From positions 1 through 52,308 of the forward strand of contig JARFRN010000227.1 in the NCBI GenBank assembly GCA_029287195.1: a DNA stretch of 52,308 nt, given 5' to 3'. A program made the translations under genes and the position numbers. This document shows, piece by piece, positions 1-10,073 of this stretch. Positions within the stretch are counted from its first letter, which is position 1. Each line of letters opens with the position of its first letter. The notes beneath the pieces were generated by a model. It saw nothing but the letters and a program-made list of their open reading frames with translations. It had not been told where the DNA came from and searched no databases. This stretch comes from Acidimicrobiia bacterium. GTDB taxonomy: Bacteria > Actinomycetota > Acidimicrobiia > Spongiisociales > UBA5794.

Positions 1-1407
1 CTGCCTGACCAGGTTGTAGTCGATTCCCGCCCCGTCATCCCTCACGACCACCTCGAAACTGGATCCGCGCCGGGCAAGCGACACTGATACGAGACCGGTA
101 GCGGGTTTGCCAACGGCCTCGCGCTCCGCGGGGAGTTCGATGCCATGGTTGATGGCGTTGACGATGAGCTGGCGGACCGGGTCGGAGATCTTGTCGAGCA
201 CTTGTCGATCGACGTCGAGATCGTCGGCAGCCGCTATCTCAAATCGGATCTCCTTGCCGAGCTTCTTTGCCAGATAACGGACTAGCTGTGGCAGGGTGTT
301 TGTCATCTGCCGTACCGGTACGGCACCCAATTCCATGGCATTCATCTCGAGCGACGAAGTCGCTCGGACGAGATCAGTCATATGATCGATCATGTCGAGC
401 GTGACTTGCGGTGAGTAGCGCAGCTCGCTGAGCACGCTGTCGAGCTCGACCCGCATGCCGGCGACGTGGTTGATCAATCGGTATAGCCTGCCGGCGCTTA
501 CCTGGATAGTCTGCCCGGAAGCCCAGTTCTCCAATGATCCCAGCAGACCACCGAGGTCCGGACCATAGACTTCGTCATCTTCGCCGGGAACGGTCGGGCT
601 AATCACGTCATGCGGAGCCGTGTCGAGAGGAACCTGACGGGCTGAGACAACACCCGCCCGCTCTGGTAGAGGATCGGTCGTGACCGGCGGCGGAGCCGGC
701 TCGAACGGCTGGACTTGATGCTCTGCCACGGGCGGTGGGTAGACGGTGACCTGCGGCGCAGGCGGATCGGGAAGCGGTTCGGGCGCAACGAGTGGCGAAG
801 ACTCAGGCGCGACAGGTGGCTGAGGCGAGGAGGTGACCTGCAGCTCTGGAGTCGCGGCTGGCTCGGGCGTGGCCTCCTCGACGGGCGACGGCAGAGATCC
901 GGGGAGCGGGACCACCTCGGCGATCTGACTACCGTCGCGATCGACGGCTTCGCCGTCCTGCTCCGCAGGCGCCGGAGCAGGCGTAGGCGGGCTTGAATGC
1001 GGCGCTTCGATCGGCTCCCCGAGAGCGTACCCGGTCGCCCGATTCAGCGTTTCCATCGCCGCAATCATCTCCGGACTACCTGTATCGGGGTCGGCACCGG
1101 TTGCAGGCGTCAGAGAAGCAGCGAGCGCAACGAGAGAACGGCCAAGATTCGGATAGGGCTCGACCTCTTTGGCTTTGACCGCTCGCCACAGATCTTCGAT
1201 CATCTTGCCTGCATCGGAAATTGCCTCGAATCCCATGACGCGGGCGGTGCCCTTGATGGTGTGTCCCTCGCGCAGCATGACACCGGCCATCTCATCGTCA
1301 ACGCTGCCGCGTTGCATGGCCTCCCCGCCCTCGATCAATCGTTTGGAACGAGCCGCGACTTCATCGAGGAACATCTGCAGAAGCTCAGGATCTGCGCTCC
1401 AACTCAC
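1..1407 (-). CDS. CheA-type sensor histidine kinase, partial (C-terminus off the left edge)
   Basis: This gene is missing from the ORF track because it has no stop inside the window. I read it open from a GTG at 1407 (GTGAGTTGGAGC, GGAAGG upstream) to base 1, exactly 469 codons. The N-terminal about 110 residues form an HPt domain with the phosphoacceptor motif LREGHTIKGTARVMGF. A long Pro/Ala/Glu-rich linker follows (about 120-260), then a helical dimerisation region. The start of the HATPase domain has the N-box DPVRQLIVNAINHGIE and the G1-type motif DDGAGIDYNLVRQ at the window edge. CheA kinases autophosphorylate the HPt histidine and pass the phosphate to CheY-like regulators. No cheW, cheY, cheB/R or receptor gene is visible here, so it could belong to a chemotaxis-like output system rather than flagellar taxis. 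It lies about 100 bp downstream of guaA on the same strand. Confidence 0.85.
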   Translation of the reverse strand, partial: MSWSADPELLQMFLDEVAARSKRLIEGGEAMQRGSVDDEMAGVMLREGHTIKGTARVMGFEAISDAGKMIEDLWRAVKAKEVEPYPNLGRSLVALAASLTPATGADPDTGSPEMIAAMETLNRATGYALGEPIEAPHSSPPTPAPAPAEQDGEAVDRDGSQIAEVVPLPGSLPSPVEEATPEPAATPELQVTSSPQPPVAPESSPLVAPEPLPDPPAPQVTVYPPPVAEHQVQPFEPAPPPVTTDPLPERAGVVSARQVPLDTAPHDVISPTVPGEDDEVYGPDLGGLLGSLENWASGQTIQVSAGRLYRLINHVAGMRVELDSVLSELRYSPQVTLDMIDHMTDLVRATSSLEMNAMELGAVPVRQMTNTLPQLVRYLAKKLGKEIRFEIAAADDLDVDRQVLDKISDPVRQLIVNAINHGIELPAEREAVGKPATGLVSVSLARRGSSFEVVVRDDGAGIDYNLVRQ

Positions 1408-1509
1408 GCTCTGCCCTTCCGGCGCCCTTATCTCAAGGGTATCGACGCGGCCAACTAGTCACTTGAGCCATACGCTACCGCCAACGCCGGCGACCCGGTC
1501 GAGGGACCG

Positions 1510-3072
1510 CTACTCCCACTCGATGGTCGCCGGGGGCTTCGATGAGATGTCGTAGCTCACCCGATTGATGCCCTCTACCTCGTTGATGACGCGGGATGAG
1601 ATTCGTTCCAGAACCTCATGCGGCAGCCGTGCCCAGTCGGCAGTCATCGCGTCCTCACTGGTGACCGCTCTGACGATGAGCGGATAGGCATATGTGCGGC
1701 CATCACCCTGGACTCCAACCGAACGAATCGCCGGCAGTACGGCAAAGCTCTGCCAGAGCTCACGATACAGCCCGGCTCGCCGTACCTCTTCGAGCACGAT
1801 GGCATCAGCCGCCCGCAGAATCTCGAGACGTTCCTTGGTCACTTCGCCGATGATTCGCACTGCCAGCCCTGGACCCGGGAAGGGTTGGCGCCATACGATC
1901 TCCTCGGGAATTCCCAGTTCTTCGCCGACCGCACGCACTTCGTCCTTGAACAGGTCTCGCAGCGGCTCCACGAGCTGCAGCTCCATATCCTCGGGCAGCC
2001 CTCCCACGTTGTGATGGCTCTTGATCTTGGCGGCATCAGCCGTCCCGGACTCGATCACGTCGGGATAGAGGGTCCCCTGAACGAGGAAGCGCACATCTTT
2101 GACCTCAGCGGCCACCTCTTCGAATACCCGAATGAACGTCTCTCCAATGATCTTGCGCTTCTCCTCGGGGTCGGTGACGCCTCCAAGAGCGGATAGGAAC
2201 CGCTCTTCGGCCTTCACATGAATCAGGTTCATGTGGAAGCTGGAGCGGAACGTCTCCTCGACCTGTGCGGCTTCGTCCTTGCGCAGCAATCCGTGATCGA
2301 CAAACACACAAACGAGCTGGTCCCCGATCGCCCTGTGAACGAGGGCTGCAGCCACCGAAGAGTCGACTCCACCCGAAAGACCACAGATCACCGCGCCGTC
2401 GTCGACCGCGGTCCGCACCGCATCGACCGACTGTTCGATGATGCTGATATGAGTCCACAGCGGGCGGGCGCGGCATGCCTCGTATAGAAAATGCTTGAGT
2501 ATCTCCTGGCCCCGCCCGGTGAGCACTACCTCGGGATGGAACTGAACCCCGAAGATGCCCCGCTCCCGATCCTCCATTGCCGCTACCGGCGAATCCGGTG
2601 TTTCGGCGACAACCGTGAAGCCGACCGGAGCTCTGGTGACGGCATCGCGGTGACTCATCCACACCACCTGCTCATCCGGGAGTTCGTGGAGTAAGAGCGA
2701 TGGCTCGAGAACTGCTAGATCGGCCCGGCCATACTCAGCAACGTCGTTGCGGGACACCTCACCGCCGAGCGTGTGTGCGATCATCTGATGGCCGTAGCAG
2801 ATGCCGAGAGTAGGTATCCCGAGTTCGAGGATTCCCGCATCCATGTCGTAGGCGTCAGCGGAGTACACCGACGCCGGGCCACCCGAGAGGATGATTCCCA
2901 CGGGATCCATCGCCTTGACCTCGGCCGCACTGATACTGCGCGGAACTATCTCGGAGAGGACATGAGCCTCTCTGACCCGCCGTGCGATGAGCTGAGCGTA
3001 CTGGGCTCCGAGGTCGACTACCAGCACCTTGTCGAAATCGCCGCTGGATGCCTGCCCGGCCGATTCAGCCAC
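1510..3072 (-). CDS. guaA: GMP synthase (glutamine-hydrolysing)
   Basis: GuaA converts XMP to GMP using ATP and glutamine, the last step of guanine nucleotide synthesis in the cytoplasm. The 520-residue length is normal. The class I amidotransferase domain (about 15-205) shows GICYGHQM around the nucleophilic cysteine and FGVQFHPEV. The ATP-pyrophosphatase domain carries the P-loop [16 protein letters not shown], and the C-terminal dimerisation domain ends in [15 protein letters not shown]. The start is GTG at 3072, one base after the guaB3 stop, so the two genes form one translationally close operon. The gene ends in TAG, showing that TAG is an ordinary stop in this genome. That matters for the interrupted cimA. 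Confidence 0.97.
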   Translation of the reverse strand: MAESAGQASSGDFDKVLVVDLGAQYAQLIARRVREAHVLSEIVPRSISAAEVKAMDPVGIILSGGPASVYSADAYDMDAGILELGIPTLGICYGHQMIAHTLGGEVSRNDVAEYGRADLAVLEPSLLLHELPDEQVVWMSHRDAVTRAPVGFTVVAETPDSPVAAMEDRERGIFGVQFHPEVVLTGRGQEILKHFLYEACRARPLWTHISIIEQSVDAVRTAVDDGAVICGLSGGVDSSVAAALVHRAIGDQLVCVFVDHGLLRKDEAAQVEETFRSSFHMNLIHVKAEERFLSALGGVTDPEEKRKIIGETFIRVFEEVAAEVKDVRFLVQGTLYPDVIESGTADAAKIKSHHNVGGLPEDMELQLVEPLRDLFKDEVRAVGEELGIPEEIVWRQPFPGPGLAVRIIGEVTKERLEILRAADAIVLEEVRRAGLYRELWQSFAVLPAIRSVGVQGDGRTYAYPLIVRAVTSEDAMTADWARLPHEVLERISSRVINEVEGINRVSYDISSKPPATIEWE

Positions 3073-3073
3073 G

Positions 3074-4231
3074 CTATCCCATCCCCACCTGTTGGGCCTT
3101 CTGCAGCGATTTGCCCTCGGTCTGCAGCGCAGGAGCCACCATCACCTCTGCCTTTTGAAACTCCTTCACGTCGGCGTAGCCGGTGGTGGCCATCGAGACC
3201 CGTAGGGCTCCGAAGAGATTCAGCCTCCCATCGTTCTCGTGGGCCGGCCCCACGAGTATCTCCTCCAAGGTACCGAGCTCACCGGTCTTGACCCTCGTTC
3301 CCCGCGGCAGAGTCTGGTGAAACGTCGCCATGCCCCAGTGATTGCCCTTGGCGGGGGCCTCCTTGGCGGCGGTGAGTGGCGACCCGAGCATGACGGCATC
3401 GGCGCCACAGGCGATGGCTTTGGCGATATCGCCGCCGGTACGCATCCCCCCATCGGCGATCACGTGAACGTAGCGACCCGTCTCTTCGAGATACCGGGTG
3501 CGAGCACCGGCAGCATCGGCGATAGCCGTTGCCTGCGGGACTCCGATCCCGAGCACGCCACGCGAGGTGCAGGCCGCCCCCGGGCCAACCCCGACGAGCA
3601 CTCCAACCGCGCCCGTCCGCATCAGGTGGAGGGCCCCCGAGTATGAGGCGACACCGCCGACCATGACCGGAACCGGGACTTCAGCGATGAACTTGAACAG
3701 GTCCAGGGGCTCGGCGCGGCTGGAGACGTGCTCCGCCGACACGACCGTCCCTTGCACGACCAAGATGTCGAGGCCGGCATCGAGGGCGTGACGATACCAA
3801 CGCTCTACGTGCTGCGGCGTCAGGCTGGCGGCGGCCAGCCCACCGCCGGCTTTGATTTCGGCGACCCGCTGCCCGATGAGCTCCGGCTTGACCGGCTCCT
3901 GGTATACCTTCTGGATCAATGCCGTGGCTTCGTCGCTCGCAGCTGCGCCGATCTCCTCGTAGACGGGCATCGGATCCTCATAGCGAGTCCACAGACCCTC
4001 GAGATTGAGCACACCGAGGCCCCCCAGTCGACCGATCTCGATTGCGGTTGCCGGGCTCACCGCCGAATCCATTGCTGCACCCATCATGGGCAGATCGAAG
4101 GTGAAGGCGTCTATCTCCCAGCTGAGTCTGACGTCCTCCGGATCCCGGGTACGTCGCGATGGCACGATCGCAATGTCGTCGAATCCCCAGGCACGGCGGC
4201 CTGATTTGGCTATCCCGATCTCAATCTCCAC
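3074..4231 (-). CDS. guaB3: GuaB3 family IMP dehydrogenase-related protein
   Basis: A TIM-barrel protein of the IMP dehydrogenase/GMP reductase superfamily, expected to act on IMP to make XMP, the substrate of the downstream guaA. The nucleotide-binding loop with the catalytic cysteine is visible as [20 protein letters not shown], followed by [16 protein letters not shown]. There are no CBS domains and only about 385 residues, which matches the GuaB3 class found in actinobacteria rather than canonical GuaB. The track ORF starts at 4258. I prefer GTG at 4231 because a strong GGGAGGA lies 6 nt upstream and the protein then begins VEIEIG, the usual GuaB3 N-terminus. The canonical guaB that often sits next to guaB3 is absent here. 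Enzymatic activity is inferred from the family. Confidence 0.93.
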   Translation of the reverse strand: MEIEIGIAKSGRRAWGFDDIAIVPSRRTRDPEDVRLSWEIDAFTFDLPMMGAAMDSAVSPATAIEIGRLGGLGVLNLEGLWTRYEDPMPVYEEIGAAASDEATALIQKVYQEPVKPELIGQRVAEIKAGGGLAAASLTPQHVERWYRHALDAGLDILVVQGTVVSAEHVSSRAEPLDLFKFIAEVPVPVMVGGVASYSGALHLMRTGAVGVLVGVGPGAACTSRGVLGIGVPQATAIADAAGARTRYLEETGRYVHVIADGGMRTGGDIAKAIACGADAVMLGSPLTAAKEAPAKGNHWGMATFHQTLPRGTRVKTGELGTLEEILVGPAHENDGRLNLFGALRVSMATTGYADVKEFQKAEVMVAPALQTEGKSLQKAQQVGMG

Positions 4232-4351
4232 CGCAGTCCTCCCGTATGGCGCCGGCACGCGGCAGCGTACCAGGCAATCGGAGACACCATCGGCCGGCCC
4301 AACCCCACGATCGAACGCGTAGGTTCGGCGCCCATCTCAATCGGAGGCAGC

Positions 4352-5128
4352 ATGGCGTACGAGCATGGAATGATCACCTGGGCGGACCTGGCGTCACCGG
4401 ATGTCGAAGCCGCCAAGCCCTTCTACGCCGGTCTGATGGGTTGGGAAGCGGACGACATCGAGTACGAGGGCCAGTTCGCCTATGCAGTGTTTCGTCATGC
4501 AGGAGAACTGGCTGCCGGGATGGGCAAGCAGTCGGAGGAAATGGCCGAGCAGGGAATACCGCCACTGTGGACGACCTATGTCAATGTCGACGGTATCGAC
4601 GAAATCGCCGCGTCATTTGCCGCCAATGGTGGAGAGATCGTCGTCCCGCCCATGGATGTAATGGACCAGGGCCGTATGACCTACGGGCTGGATCCCACAG
4701 GCGCGCCGATCGGTTTCTGGCAGGCAGCGGCTCATCACGGTGCGGATAGATTCAACGACCCCGGTTTCCTGACGTGGAGCGAGCTGACCACGCGCGATCC
4801 GCGAGCAGCAATCGAGTTCTACACCACGATCCTGCCGTGGACGGTCACCCAGATGGACATGGCCGGCCTCCCGTACTACATATTCGTGCTCGGGGAACGT
4901 CCCGTCTCCGGCATCATGACCATGGACGAAAGCCGGCCTGCCGAGATCCCTTCGCATCGGATGACCTACTTCCGGGTTGAAGACACCAGAGCCGCCGTCG
5001 ATGAGGTTGCCTTGCTCGGCGGCCAAGTCCCGGTCCCGCCGTTTGACACACCACAAGGCACCGCCGCGGTGATCAGCGATCCAAGTGGCGGCACCTTCTC
5101 GATCATCGACCCGGCTCCGCAGGCATAG
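4352..5128 (+). CDS. Two-domain VOC (glyoxalase-like) protein, Cfp30B/CFP32-like
   Basis: A 258-residue protein made of two vicinal-oxygen-chelate modules in tandem. Each begins with a similar signature: ITWADLASPDVEAAKPFYAGLMGW near residue 8 and LTWSELTTRDPRAAIEFYTTILPW near 140. Each ends with a DPTG or DPSG beta-turn (GLDPTGAPIGFWQ and ISDPSGGTFSIIDP). This arrangement matches the mycobacterial Cfp30B/CFP32 family and many streptomycete 'hydroxylase' annotations, whose substrates are mostly unknown. A GGAGG sits 4 nt before the ATG, and a TAGGTT -10-like box lies upstream. It is divergent from guaB3 and stands alone. I do not assign a reaction. Confidence 0.85.
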   Translation: MAYEHGMITWADLASPDVEAAKPFYAGLMGWEADDIEYEGQFAYAVFRHAGELAAGMGKQSEEMAEQGIPPLWTTYVNVDGIDEIAASFAANGGEIVVPPMDVMDQGRMTYGLDPTGAPIGFWQAAAHHGADRFNDPGFLTWSELTTRDPRAAIEFYTTILPWTVTQMDMAGLPYYIFVLGERPVSGIMTMDESRPAEIPSHRMTYFRVEDTRAAVDEVALLGGQVPVPPFDTPQGTAAVISDPSGGTFSIIDPAPQA

Positions 5129-5365
5129 ATCCAGAGCTTTCCCACGTCCACCCCGATGCGCGGGTTCGGTAGTACGACCGGTGCCCACACCATGGATCAG
5201 AAAGAGCTGTGTGAGATCGCCCGGAGAAGGCTTGCTCGAGAGCTCTCAGCCAACGAGTGTCGCCTGTATCTGATCGACGGGTGCGGTTGACACCGTTCCT
5301 GCGCAGAAGTCCGGCGCACCGCGCGCTCCATTGCTACGCAAGACCGGAGGGGGTGCGGAGAGCGG

Positions 5366-5371
5366 TAACCT
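5366..5371 (+). promoter_or_regulatory. -10 box (TAACCT) of a probable leaderless glpD transcript
   Basis: TAACCT lies exactly 6 nt before the glpD ATG at 5378, so transcription would start at or next to the start codon. No convincing -35 is visible, and no Shine-Dalgarno precedes this ATG at normal spacing. The same arrangement recurs at several genes in the window. Confidence 0.5.
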
Positions 5372-5377
5372 CACGGT

Positions 5378-7009
5378 ATGCCACTACGAACAGCAAGCCT
5401 CGAGAAGCTAGACAACGGTTCATTCGACGTTCTGATAGTGGGAGGGGGTATCAACGGTGCCGTATCGGCGGCCGTCCTCGCCGGACGCGGCGCATCGGTT
5501 GCGTTGATCGACCGCAGCGACTTCGGAGCCTTCACCAGCCAGGAGTCTTCCAACCTCGTCTGGGGTGGGTTCAAGTATCTGGAGAGCTACGAGTTCATCC
5601 TCGTGCGCAAGCTCTGTGTATCCCGCAACCGCTTGATCAAGGCCTATCCGGACAACATCAAGCCGATCCCGTTCATGGCGGCTCTCGACCACGGCTCCCC
5701 CTTCCCGCCCTGGCTGGCGATCATGGGCAGCACCGCCTACTGGGTCATCGGCAGCTTCAAGACACACAACCCGAGACTGCTCAGCGCCGAGAAGATCAAG
5801 GCCGAGGAACCGATCATCGACACAACCGACGTTCGCGGCGGGATCGAGTACTACGACGCGTACCTGAAGGACAACGACTCCCGATTTGTGTTCAGCTTCG
5901 TACGCTCTGCGATGGACGTAGGCGCCACGGCCGCCAACTACGTCGAGTTGGTGAGTGCCGAGCGCAACGATGTCGGGTGGAGAGCCAAGTTGCGTGATGT
6001 CGACAGTGGGCGCGAATTCGAGTGCAACGCCCGCATGATCATCAATGCGGCCGGACCGTTCATCGACGGGCTCAACCAGCAACTTGGCCTGAAGACCAAG
6101 CATCGCGTCGTGTACTCGAAGGGCATCCATCTCATTGTCGACCAACTCACATCCAAGGAACGAGTGCTCGCCTTCTTCGACGACACCCAACGTCTGTTCT
6201 ATGTCATCCCAATGGGAAGGCGTTCTGTGATCGGCACCACCGATACCCGGGTCGACGACCCGTACACCGAAGTCAACGATGAGGACCGTACGTTCCTGTT
6301 GGACCAGATCAATGCCAGGCTCGATCTGGAGAAGCCGCTGACGCCGGACGACATCATCGCCGATCGCAGCGGCGTGCGACCGCTCGTCGTCGAGACGGAC
6401 GGCGACGACATGAAAGACGTCGATTGGACCAAACTGTCGCGCAAACATGAGATCGAGGTCGATCACGGACGCAGGGTGATATCGATCTTCGGCGGCAAGC
6501 TGACCGACTGTCTCAATGTCGGCGAAGAAGTAGCCGATGCGGTCGAAGAGCTCGGTGTGCCGCTGGAGGAGGACACCCACAACTGGTATGGAGAACCGGC
6601 CAAGGCGACCCGACAGGAGTTCTATCGCCAGGCTCGACTCATGAAGCTCGACGATCTACGCCACAAGGCGGACGTAGAGCCACTATCAGATCGATTGTGG
6701 CGTCGCTATGGGCGCAGGGCGTTCGAGATGCTCGATGAGATTCGAGCCAACCCGGATATGGGGAAAGACATCATGGAGAATGCCGATTACCTACGCGTCG
6801 AACTCCACGTCGCGGCCGGGACCGAGATGATCACCAAGCTCGAGGACTTCATGCGGCGCCGTTCGAAGATCAGCCAGGTGGTCCCGGAGGATGTGGTTCG
6901 AGCGTCTTCTGGTGTACGCGATATCGCCGAGATCTTGTTTGGAGAAAGGGCCGAAGAGCGCCTGGCCGAGTATTTCGGCGAGGTTCCTTCTTCCATGGAG
7001 CGCAACTAG
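5378..7009 (+). CDS. glpD: FAD-dependent glycerol-3-phosphate dehydrogenase (GlpA/GlpD family)
   Basis: A 543-residue flavoprotein expected to oxidise sn-glycerol-3-phosphate to dihydroxyacetone phosphate and pass electrons to quinone at the membrane. The N-terminal dinucleotide-binding motif is DVLIVGGGINGAVSAAVLAG, followed by the family signature SSNLVWGGFKYLESYEF. The central region has INAAGPFIDGLN and GTTDTRVDDPYTEV, and SIFGGKLTDCLNVGEEV lies toward the C-terminal part. The ~130 residue alpha-helical C-terminal domain typical of GlpD is present. Glycerol kinase and facilitator genes are not in the window, so the role in glycerol or lipid turnover is inferred from family only. The start at 5378 is supported by the -10 box 6 nt upstream. 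Confidence 0.85.
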   Translation: MPLRTASLEKLDNGSFDVLIVGGGINGAVSAAVLAGRGASVALIDRSDFGAFTSQESSNLVWGGFKYLESYEFILVRKLCVSRNRLIKAYPDNIKPIPFMAALDHGSPFPPWLAIMGSTAYWVIGSFKTHNPRLLSAEKIKAEEPIIDTTDVRGGIEYYDAYLKDNDSRFVFSFVRSAMDVGATAANYVELVSAERNDVGWRAKLRDVDSGREFECNARMIINAAGPFIDGLNQQLGLKTKHRVVYSKGIHLIVDQLTSKERVLAFFDDTQRLFYVIPMGRRSVIGTTDTRVDDPYTEVNDEDRTFLLDQINARLDLEKPLTPDDIIADRSGVRPLVVETDGDDMKDVDWTKLSRKHEIEVDHGRRVISIFGGKLTDCLNVGEEVADAVEELGVPLEEDTHNWYGEPAKATRQEFYRQARLMKLDDLRHKADVEPLSDRLWRRYGRRAFEMLDEIRANPDMGKDIMENADYLRVELHVAAGTEMITKLEDFMRRRSKISQVVPEDVVRASSGVRDIAEILFGERAEERLAEYFGEVPSSMERN

Positions 7010-7024
7010 ACACTGCGGAACCAC

Positions 7025-7055
7025 GGGAATTACATGCACATCGCTGCATAATCCC
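7025..7055. promoter_or_regulatory. Imperfect 31-bp dyad upstream of hoxE
   Basis: The sequence from GGGAATTACATGCA to TGCATAATCCC is an interrupted inverted repeat: inner arms ATGCA/TGCAT separated by 6 nt, outer GGG/CCC and TTA/TAA. It lies just after the glpD stop and 112 bp before hoxE. A second repeat, CCATCG-N8-CGATGG, follows at 7081-7100. There is no T-tract, so an operator for the hox operon is more likely than a terminator, but nothing identifies the regulator. Confidence 0.4.
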
Positions 7056-7166
7056 TTGTGCCGCTTGCCTTTCTCGGGTTCCATCGTCACCTCCCGATGG
7101 GCCTTTGTCCCCTGGATTGCCGCCGCCTCTCCGACGATTGTGGGGCCGAGACTCGAGTGAGGAACG

Positions 7167-7703
7167 ATGAGCGACACAACGATGCGCAGTGTCGCCGAGG
7201 CAGCGGACCGGGCGCCGGGGGAGCATCCATCTGGTGACAACAGGTTCGACCTCGTCGACAAACACCTAAAACGCTCTCGTTACGCCCAGGACCAACTCAT
7301 TGAGACCTTGCACGTCGCCCAGGATGTCTTCGGGTTCCTCTCCGAGGACATCCTGATCTACGTTGCCAGGGCACTGCGGCTGCCGCCCAGCATGGTCTAC
7401 GGCGTAGCGACTTTCTATCAACTGTTCACCTTCGACCCTCCGGGCGATCACTCGTGCACCGTGTGCACCGGCACGGCGTGCTTCGTCAAGGGAGCGGACG
7501 ACATCGTCCAGGGCGTGTCTGCGGCGTACAACGTACCCGCCGGGGAGACATCGGAGGATCGCAGCCTGACCCTCAAGACCGCCCGCTGTCTCGGCTCTTG
7601 CGGCTTGGCCCCTGTGGTCGTGTTCGACGGCGAGGTGCTCAGCCACCAGAGCGTGCAGTCGACTTTGGATCTAGTGGCGAGCGCGGTGGGAGGTGACGGC
7701 TGA
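7167..7703 (+). CDS. hoxE: Bidirectional [NiFe]-hydrogenase diaphorase subunit HoxE (NuoE-like)
   Basis: HoxE is a thioredoxin-like [2Fe-2S] subunit that helps link the diaphorase to its electron partners in the soluble NAD(P)-reducing hydrogenase. The helical N-terminal part contains [20 protein letters not shown]. Four cysteine ligands are visible in the C-terminal half, in [15 protein letters not shown] and [19 protein letters not shown]. The 178 residues fit the family. GAGGAA precedes the ATG. It overlaps hoxF by one base (TGATG) and starts a six-gene run hoxE-F-U-Y-H-W. Presence of HoxE and HoxU together with HoxF marks the pentameric Hox type (group 3d) rather than an isolated NADH dehydrogenase remnant. 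Confidence 0.92.
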   Translation: MSDTTMRSVAEAADRAPGEHPSGDNRFDLVDKHLKRSRYAQDQLIETLHVAQDVFGFLSEDILIYVARALRLPPSMVYGVATFYQLFTFDPPGDHSCTVCTGTACFVKGADDIVQGVSAAYNVPAGETSEDRSLTLKTARCLGSCGLAPVVVFDGEVLSHQSVQSTLDLVASAVGGDG

Positions 7704-9337
7704 TGGCGGCACCAATCGACCTCCACGAAGTGATGGAGCGGGAGCGCGAGGAACGGTTCCGCACGAGGTGGCGCGTCAAAGCCTGCGCCAGCACGGCATG
7801 TCTCTCCGCCGGCGCCGGGGCCACCATCCAGGCCATGGAGGACCTGATCGAGCGTGAAGAGGACCTGGCCCTCGAAGTGCAGGTCATCCCAACGGGTTGT
7901 ATGGGCCTGTGTAGCGCCGGCCCGCTGATGCGCATGATGCGGCGCGGCGGTGACGAAACCGACTACCGGAAGGTGATGCCGGAGGCCGCCGTTGAGATCA
8001 TGCGGAGCCACGTGTTCGACGAGAAGCCGATTCCGGAGTACCAGCTAGACAAGTCGATCCCCTTCTTCACCAGCCAGGAGCGCATCGTCCTCGCCAACGG
8101 CGGTGTCATCAATCCGGACCGGATCGAATCGTACGTCGCTCACGGTGGCTATCAAGCGCTGGAGAAAGCGCTGACGACGATGAAGCCCAAGCAGGTGATC
8201 GAGCAGATGCGGCTTTCCCGGATCCGCGGCCGCGGCGGTGCCGGCTACCCGGTTGCCAGCAAATGGAGCCTATTGGCGGCTGCACCGGGCAAGACGAAGT
8301 ATGTGGTAGCGAACGGCGACGAAGGTGATCCCGGCGCCTACATGGATCGCACCATCATGGAGGACGATCCGCATCGCGTCCTAGAGGGCATCGCCATCGC
8401 GGCCTATGCCACCGGGGCCTCAGAGGCCTACATCTACGTCCGGGCCGAGTATCCGCGAGCAGTGGAAAGACTCGACCGTGCCATCCGGGTGGCGCGCCGC
8501 AACCGGCTGCTCGGCCGCAAGATTCTCGACACCAATTTCGACCTCTCGGTAGAGGTTCGCATCGGCGCAGGAGCCTTTGTCTGTGGTGAAGAGACTGCAC
8601 TGATGGCCTCTATCGAGGGCCGCCGCGGCACACCCCGGCTGCGGCCTCCCTACCCGACTGAGAAAGGCCTATGGGGCAAACCGACGATGATCAACAACGT
8701 CGAGACCCTCGCCAACGTCCCGGCAATCATCGATCGGGGCGGCGAATGGTTTGCCTCGATCGGAACCGAGAAGAGCACCGGCACCAAGGTGTTCGCGCTC
8801 GCCGGCGACGTCACCAATACCGGCCTCATCGAGGTACCGATGGGAACGACGTTGCGGGAGATCGTCGAGGACATCGGCGGCGGGGTCCCGGATGAGAAGC
8901 AGTTCAAGGCTGCCCAGACGGGTGGTCCCTCCGGAGGGTGTATCCCGGCAAAGTTCCTCGATACCCCGGTCGACTACGACAGCTTGCGGGAACTGGGATC
9001 GATCATGGGATCGGGCGGCCTGATCGTGATGGACGAGGACGTCCGCATGCCCGATGTGGCCAAGTTCTTCATGGAGTTCTCCATGGAGGAGAGCTGCGGC
9101 AAATGCACCCCCTGCCGGGCCGGCACGGTCCAGATGCACAACCTGCTGCAGAGAATCACCGACGGCGACGGCTCCCGGCAGGACATTCGTGACCTGGAGC
9201 ATCTCTGCTCGGTGGTGCGCGACACCAGCCTCTGCGGCTTGGGCCAGTCGGCTCCCAACCCGGTGATCAGCACACTGCAGTACTTCCGTGATGAATACGA
9301 CGCTCTGATCACCCGGGAGGAGGTGCTCCATGCGTGA
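7703..9337 (+). CDS. hoxF: Bidirectional [NiFe]-hydrogenase diaphorase subunit HoxF (NADH/FMN-binding)
   Basis: HoxF binds NAD(H), FMN and Fe-S clusters and exchanges electrons between NADH and the hydrogenase module. The 544-residue protein has an N-terminal thioredoxin-like [2Fe-2S] domain ([14 protein letters not shown] and [12 protein letters not shown]) fused to a NuoF core. NADH-binding [13 protein letters not shown] and FMN-binding [20 protein letters not shown] are followed by a SLBB-like segment. The C-terminal [4Fe-4S] site is [13 protein letters not shown] plus [12 protein letters not shown]. All expected ligands are present. hoxU begins inside its 3' end (8-bp overlap), consistent with translational coupling. 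Confidence 0.95.
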   Translation: MAAPIDLHEVMEREREERFRTRWRVKACASTACLSAGAGATIQAMEDLIEREEDLALEVQVIPTGCMGLCSAGPLMRMMRRGGDETDYRKVMPEAAVEIMRSHVFDEKPIPEYQLDKSIPFFTSQERIVLANGGVINPDRIESYVAHGGYQALEKALTTMKPKQVIEQMRLSRIRGRGGAGYPVASKWSLLAAAPGKTKYVVANGDEGDPGAYMDRTIMEDDPHRVLEGIAIAAYATGASEAYIYVRAEYPRAVERLDRAIRVARRNRLLGRKILDTNFDLSVEVRIGAGAFVCGEETALMASIEGRRGTPRLRPPYPTEKGLWGKPTMINNVETLANVPAIIDRGGEWFASIGTEKSTGTKVFALAGDVTNTGLIEVPMGTTLREIVEDIGGGVPDEKQFKAAQTGGPSGGCIPAKFLDTPVDYDSLRELGSIMGSGGLIVMDEDVRMPDVAKFFMEFSMEESCGKCTPCRAGTVQMHNLLQRITDGDGSRQDIRDLEHLCSVVRDTSLCGLGQSAPNPVISTLQYFRDEYDALITREEVLHA

Positions 9338-10073
9338 GACACGTCCCACCGTTCACGTCAGCTTCGACGGCGTCGAGCACGAGGCCTTCGTCGGCGAGTC
9401 GGTGCTCGAGTGCGCCCGCCGCTGCGGGGTAACGATTCCCTCGCTGTGTTTCCTCGAGGGACTCACGGTCTGGGGTGGCTGCCGCATCTGCGTCGTTGAA
9501 GTCGCCGAGGACCACCGCCTCCGGCCGGCCTGCGCCACCCAGGTTGCGGCAGACATGGAGATCAAGACGGAAACCCCACGCCTGCGGGCGTATCGCAAAT
9601 CGATCCTCGAGTTGCTGTTTGCCGAGGGAAACCATGTTTGTGCGGTGTGCGTCTCGAACGGGAACTGCGAGCTGCAGGACATGGCGGTCTTCTGCGGCAT
9701 GGACCATGTTCGTTACGACTCGCAGGCTCCACCTCGCGAGGTCGATTCCAGCCACCCCAAGTACGTGTTCGACCAGAATCGCTGCATCCTGTGCACCCGC
9801 TGCGTTCGCGTTTGCGACGAGATCGAGGGAGCCCACGTCTGGGACATCAGTCATCGGGGCGAGCACGCCGAGGTGATAACTGAGCTCAACAGGCCCTGGG
9901 GCGAGTCCCTGTCTTGTACCTGGTGCGGCAAGTGCGTTGCAGTGTGCCCGACCGGCGCCCTGTCCTATCAAGGTCGCGCCATCGGGGAGATGGAGCACGA
10001 TCCGGCCATGATCAAGCGACTTGCCGTAGCTCGTAATCGCGGGGAGTGGCTCGATCCGGGGGTGATGACATGA
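9330..10073 (+). CDS. hoxU: Bidirectional [NiFe]-hydrogenase diaphorase subunit HoxU (NuoG N-terminus-like)
   Basis: HoxU is the electron-wire subunit between HoxF and HoxY. The 247 residues carry a plant-type [2Fe-2S] domain ([20 protein letters not shown], then RPACAT). A NuoG-type His-Cys3 region follows ([20 protein letters not shown]), then two [4Fe-4S] motifs, [13 protein letters not shown] and [16 protein letters not shown]. This is the full HoxU set. The stop overlaps the hoxY start as ATGA. The ATG at 9330 lies within hoxF. Confidence 0.94.
   Translation: MRETRPTVHVSFDGVEHEAFVGESVLECARRCGVTIPSLCFLEGLTVWGGCRICVVEVAEDHRLRPACATQVAADMEIKTETPRLRAYRKSILELLFAEGNHVCAVCVSNGNCELQDMAVFCGMDHVRYDSQAPPREVDSSHPKYVFDQNRCILCTRCVRVCDEIEGAHVWDISHRGEHAEVITELNRPWGESLSCTWCGKCVAVCPTGALSYQGRAIGEMEHDPAMIKRLAVARNRGEWLDPGVMT

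Noticed and set aside
1618-2196. 192-residue plus-strand ORF within guaA
   Set aside because: Antisense shadow of guaA with no family-like motifs.
5420-6580. 386-residue minus-strand ORF opposite glpD
   Set aside because: Long only because of high-GC antisense bias; glpD on the plus strand has full motif support.
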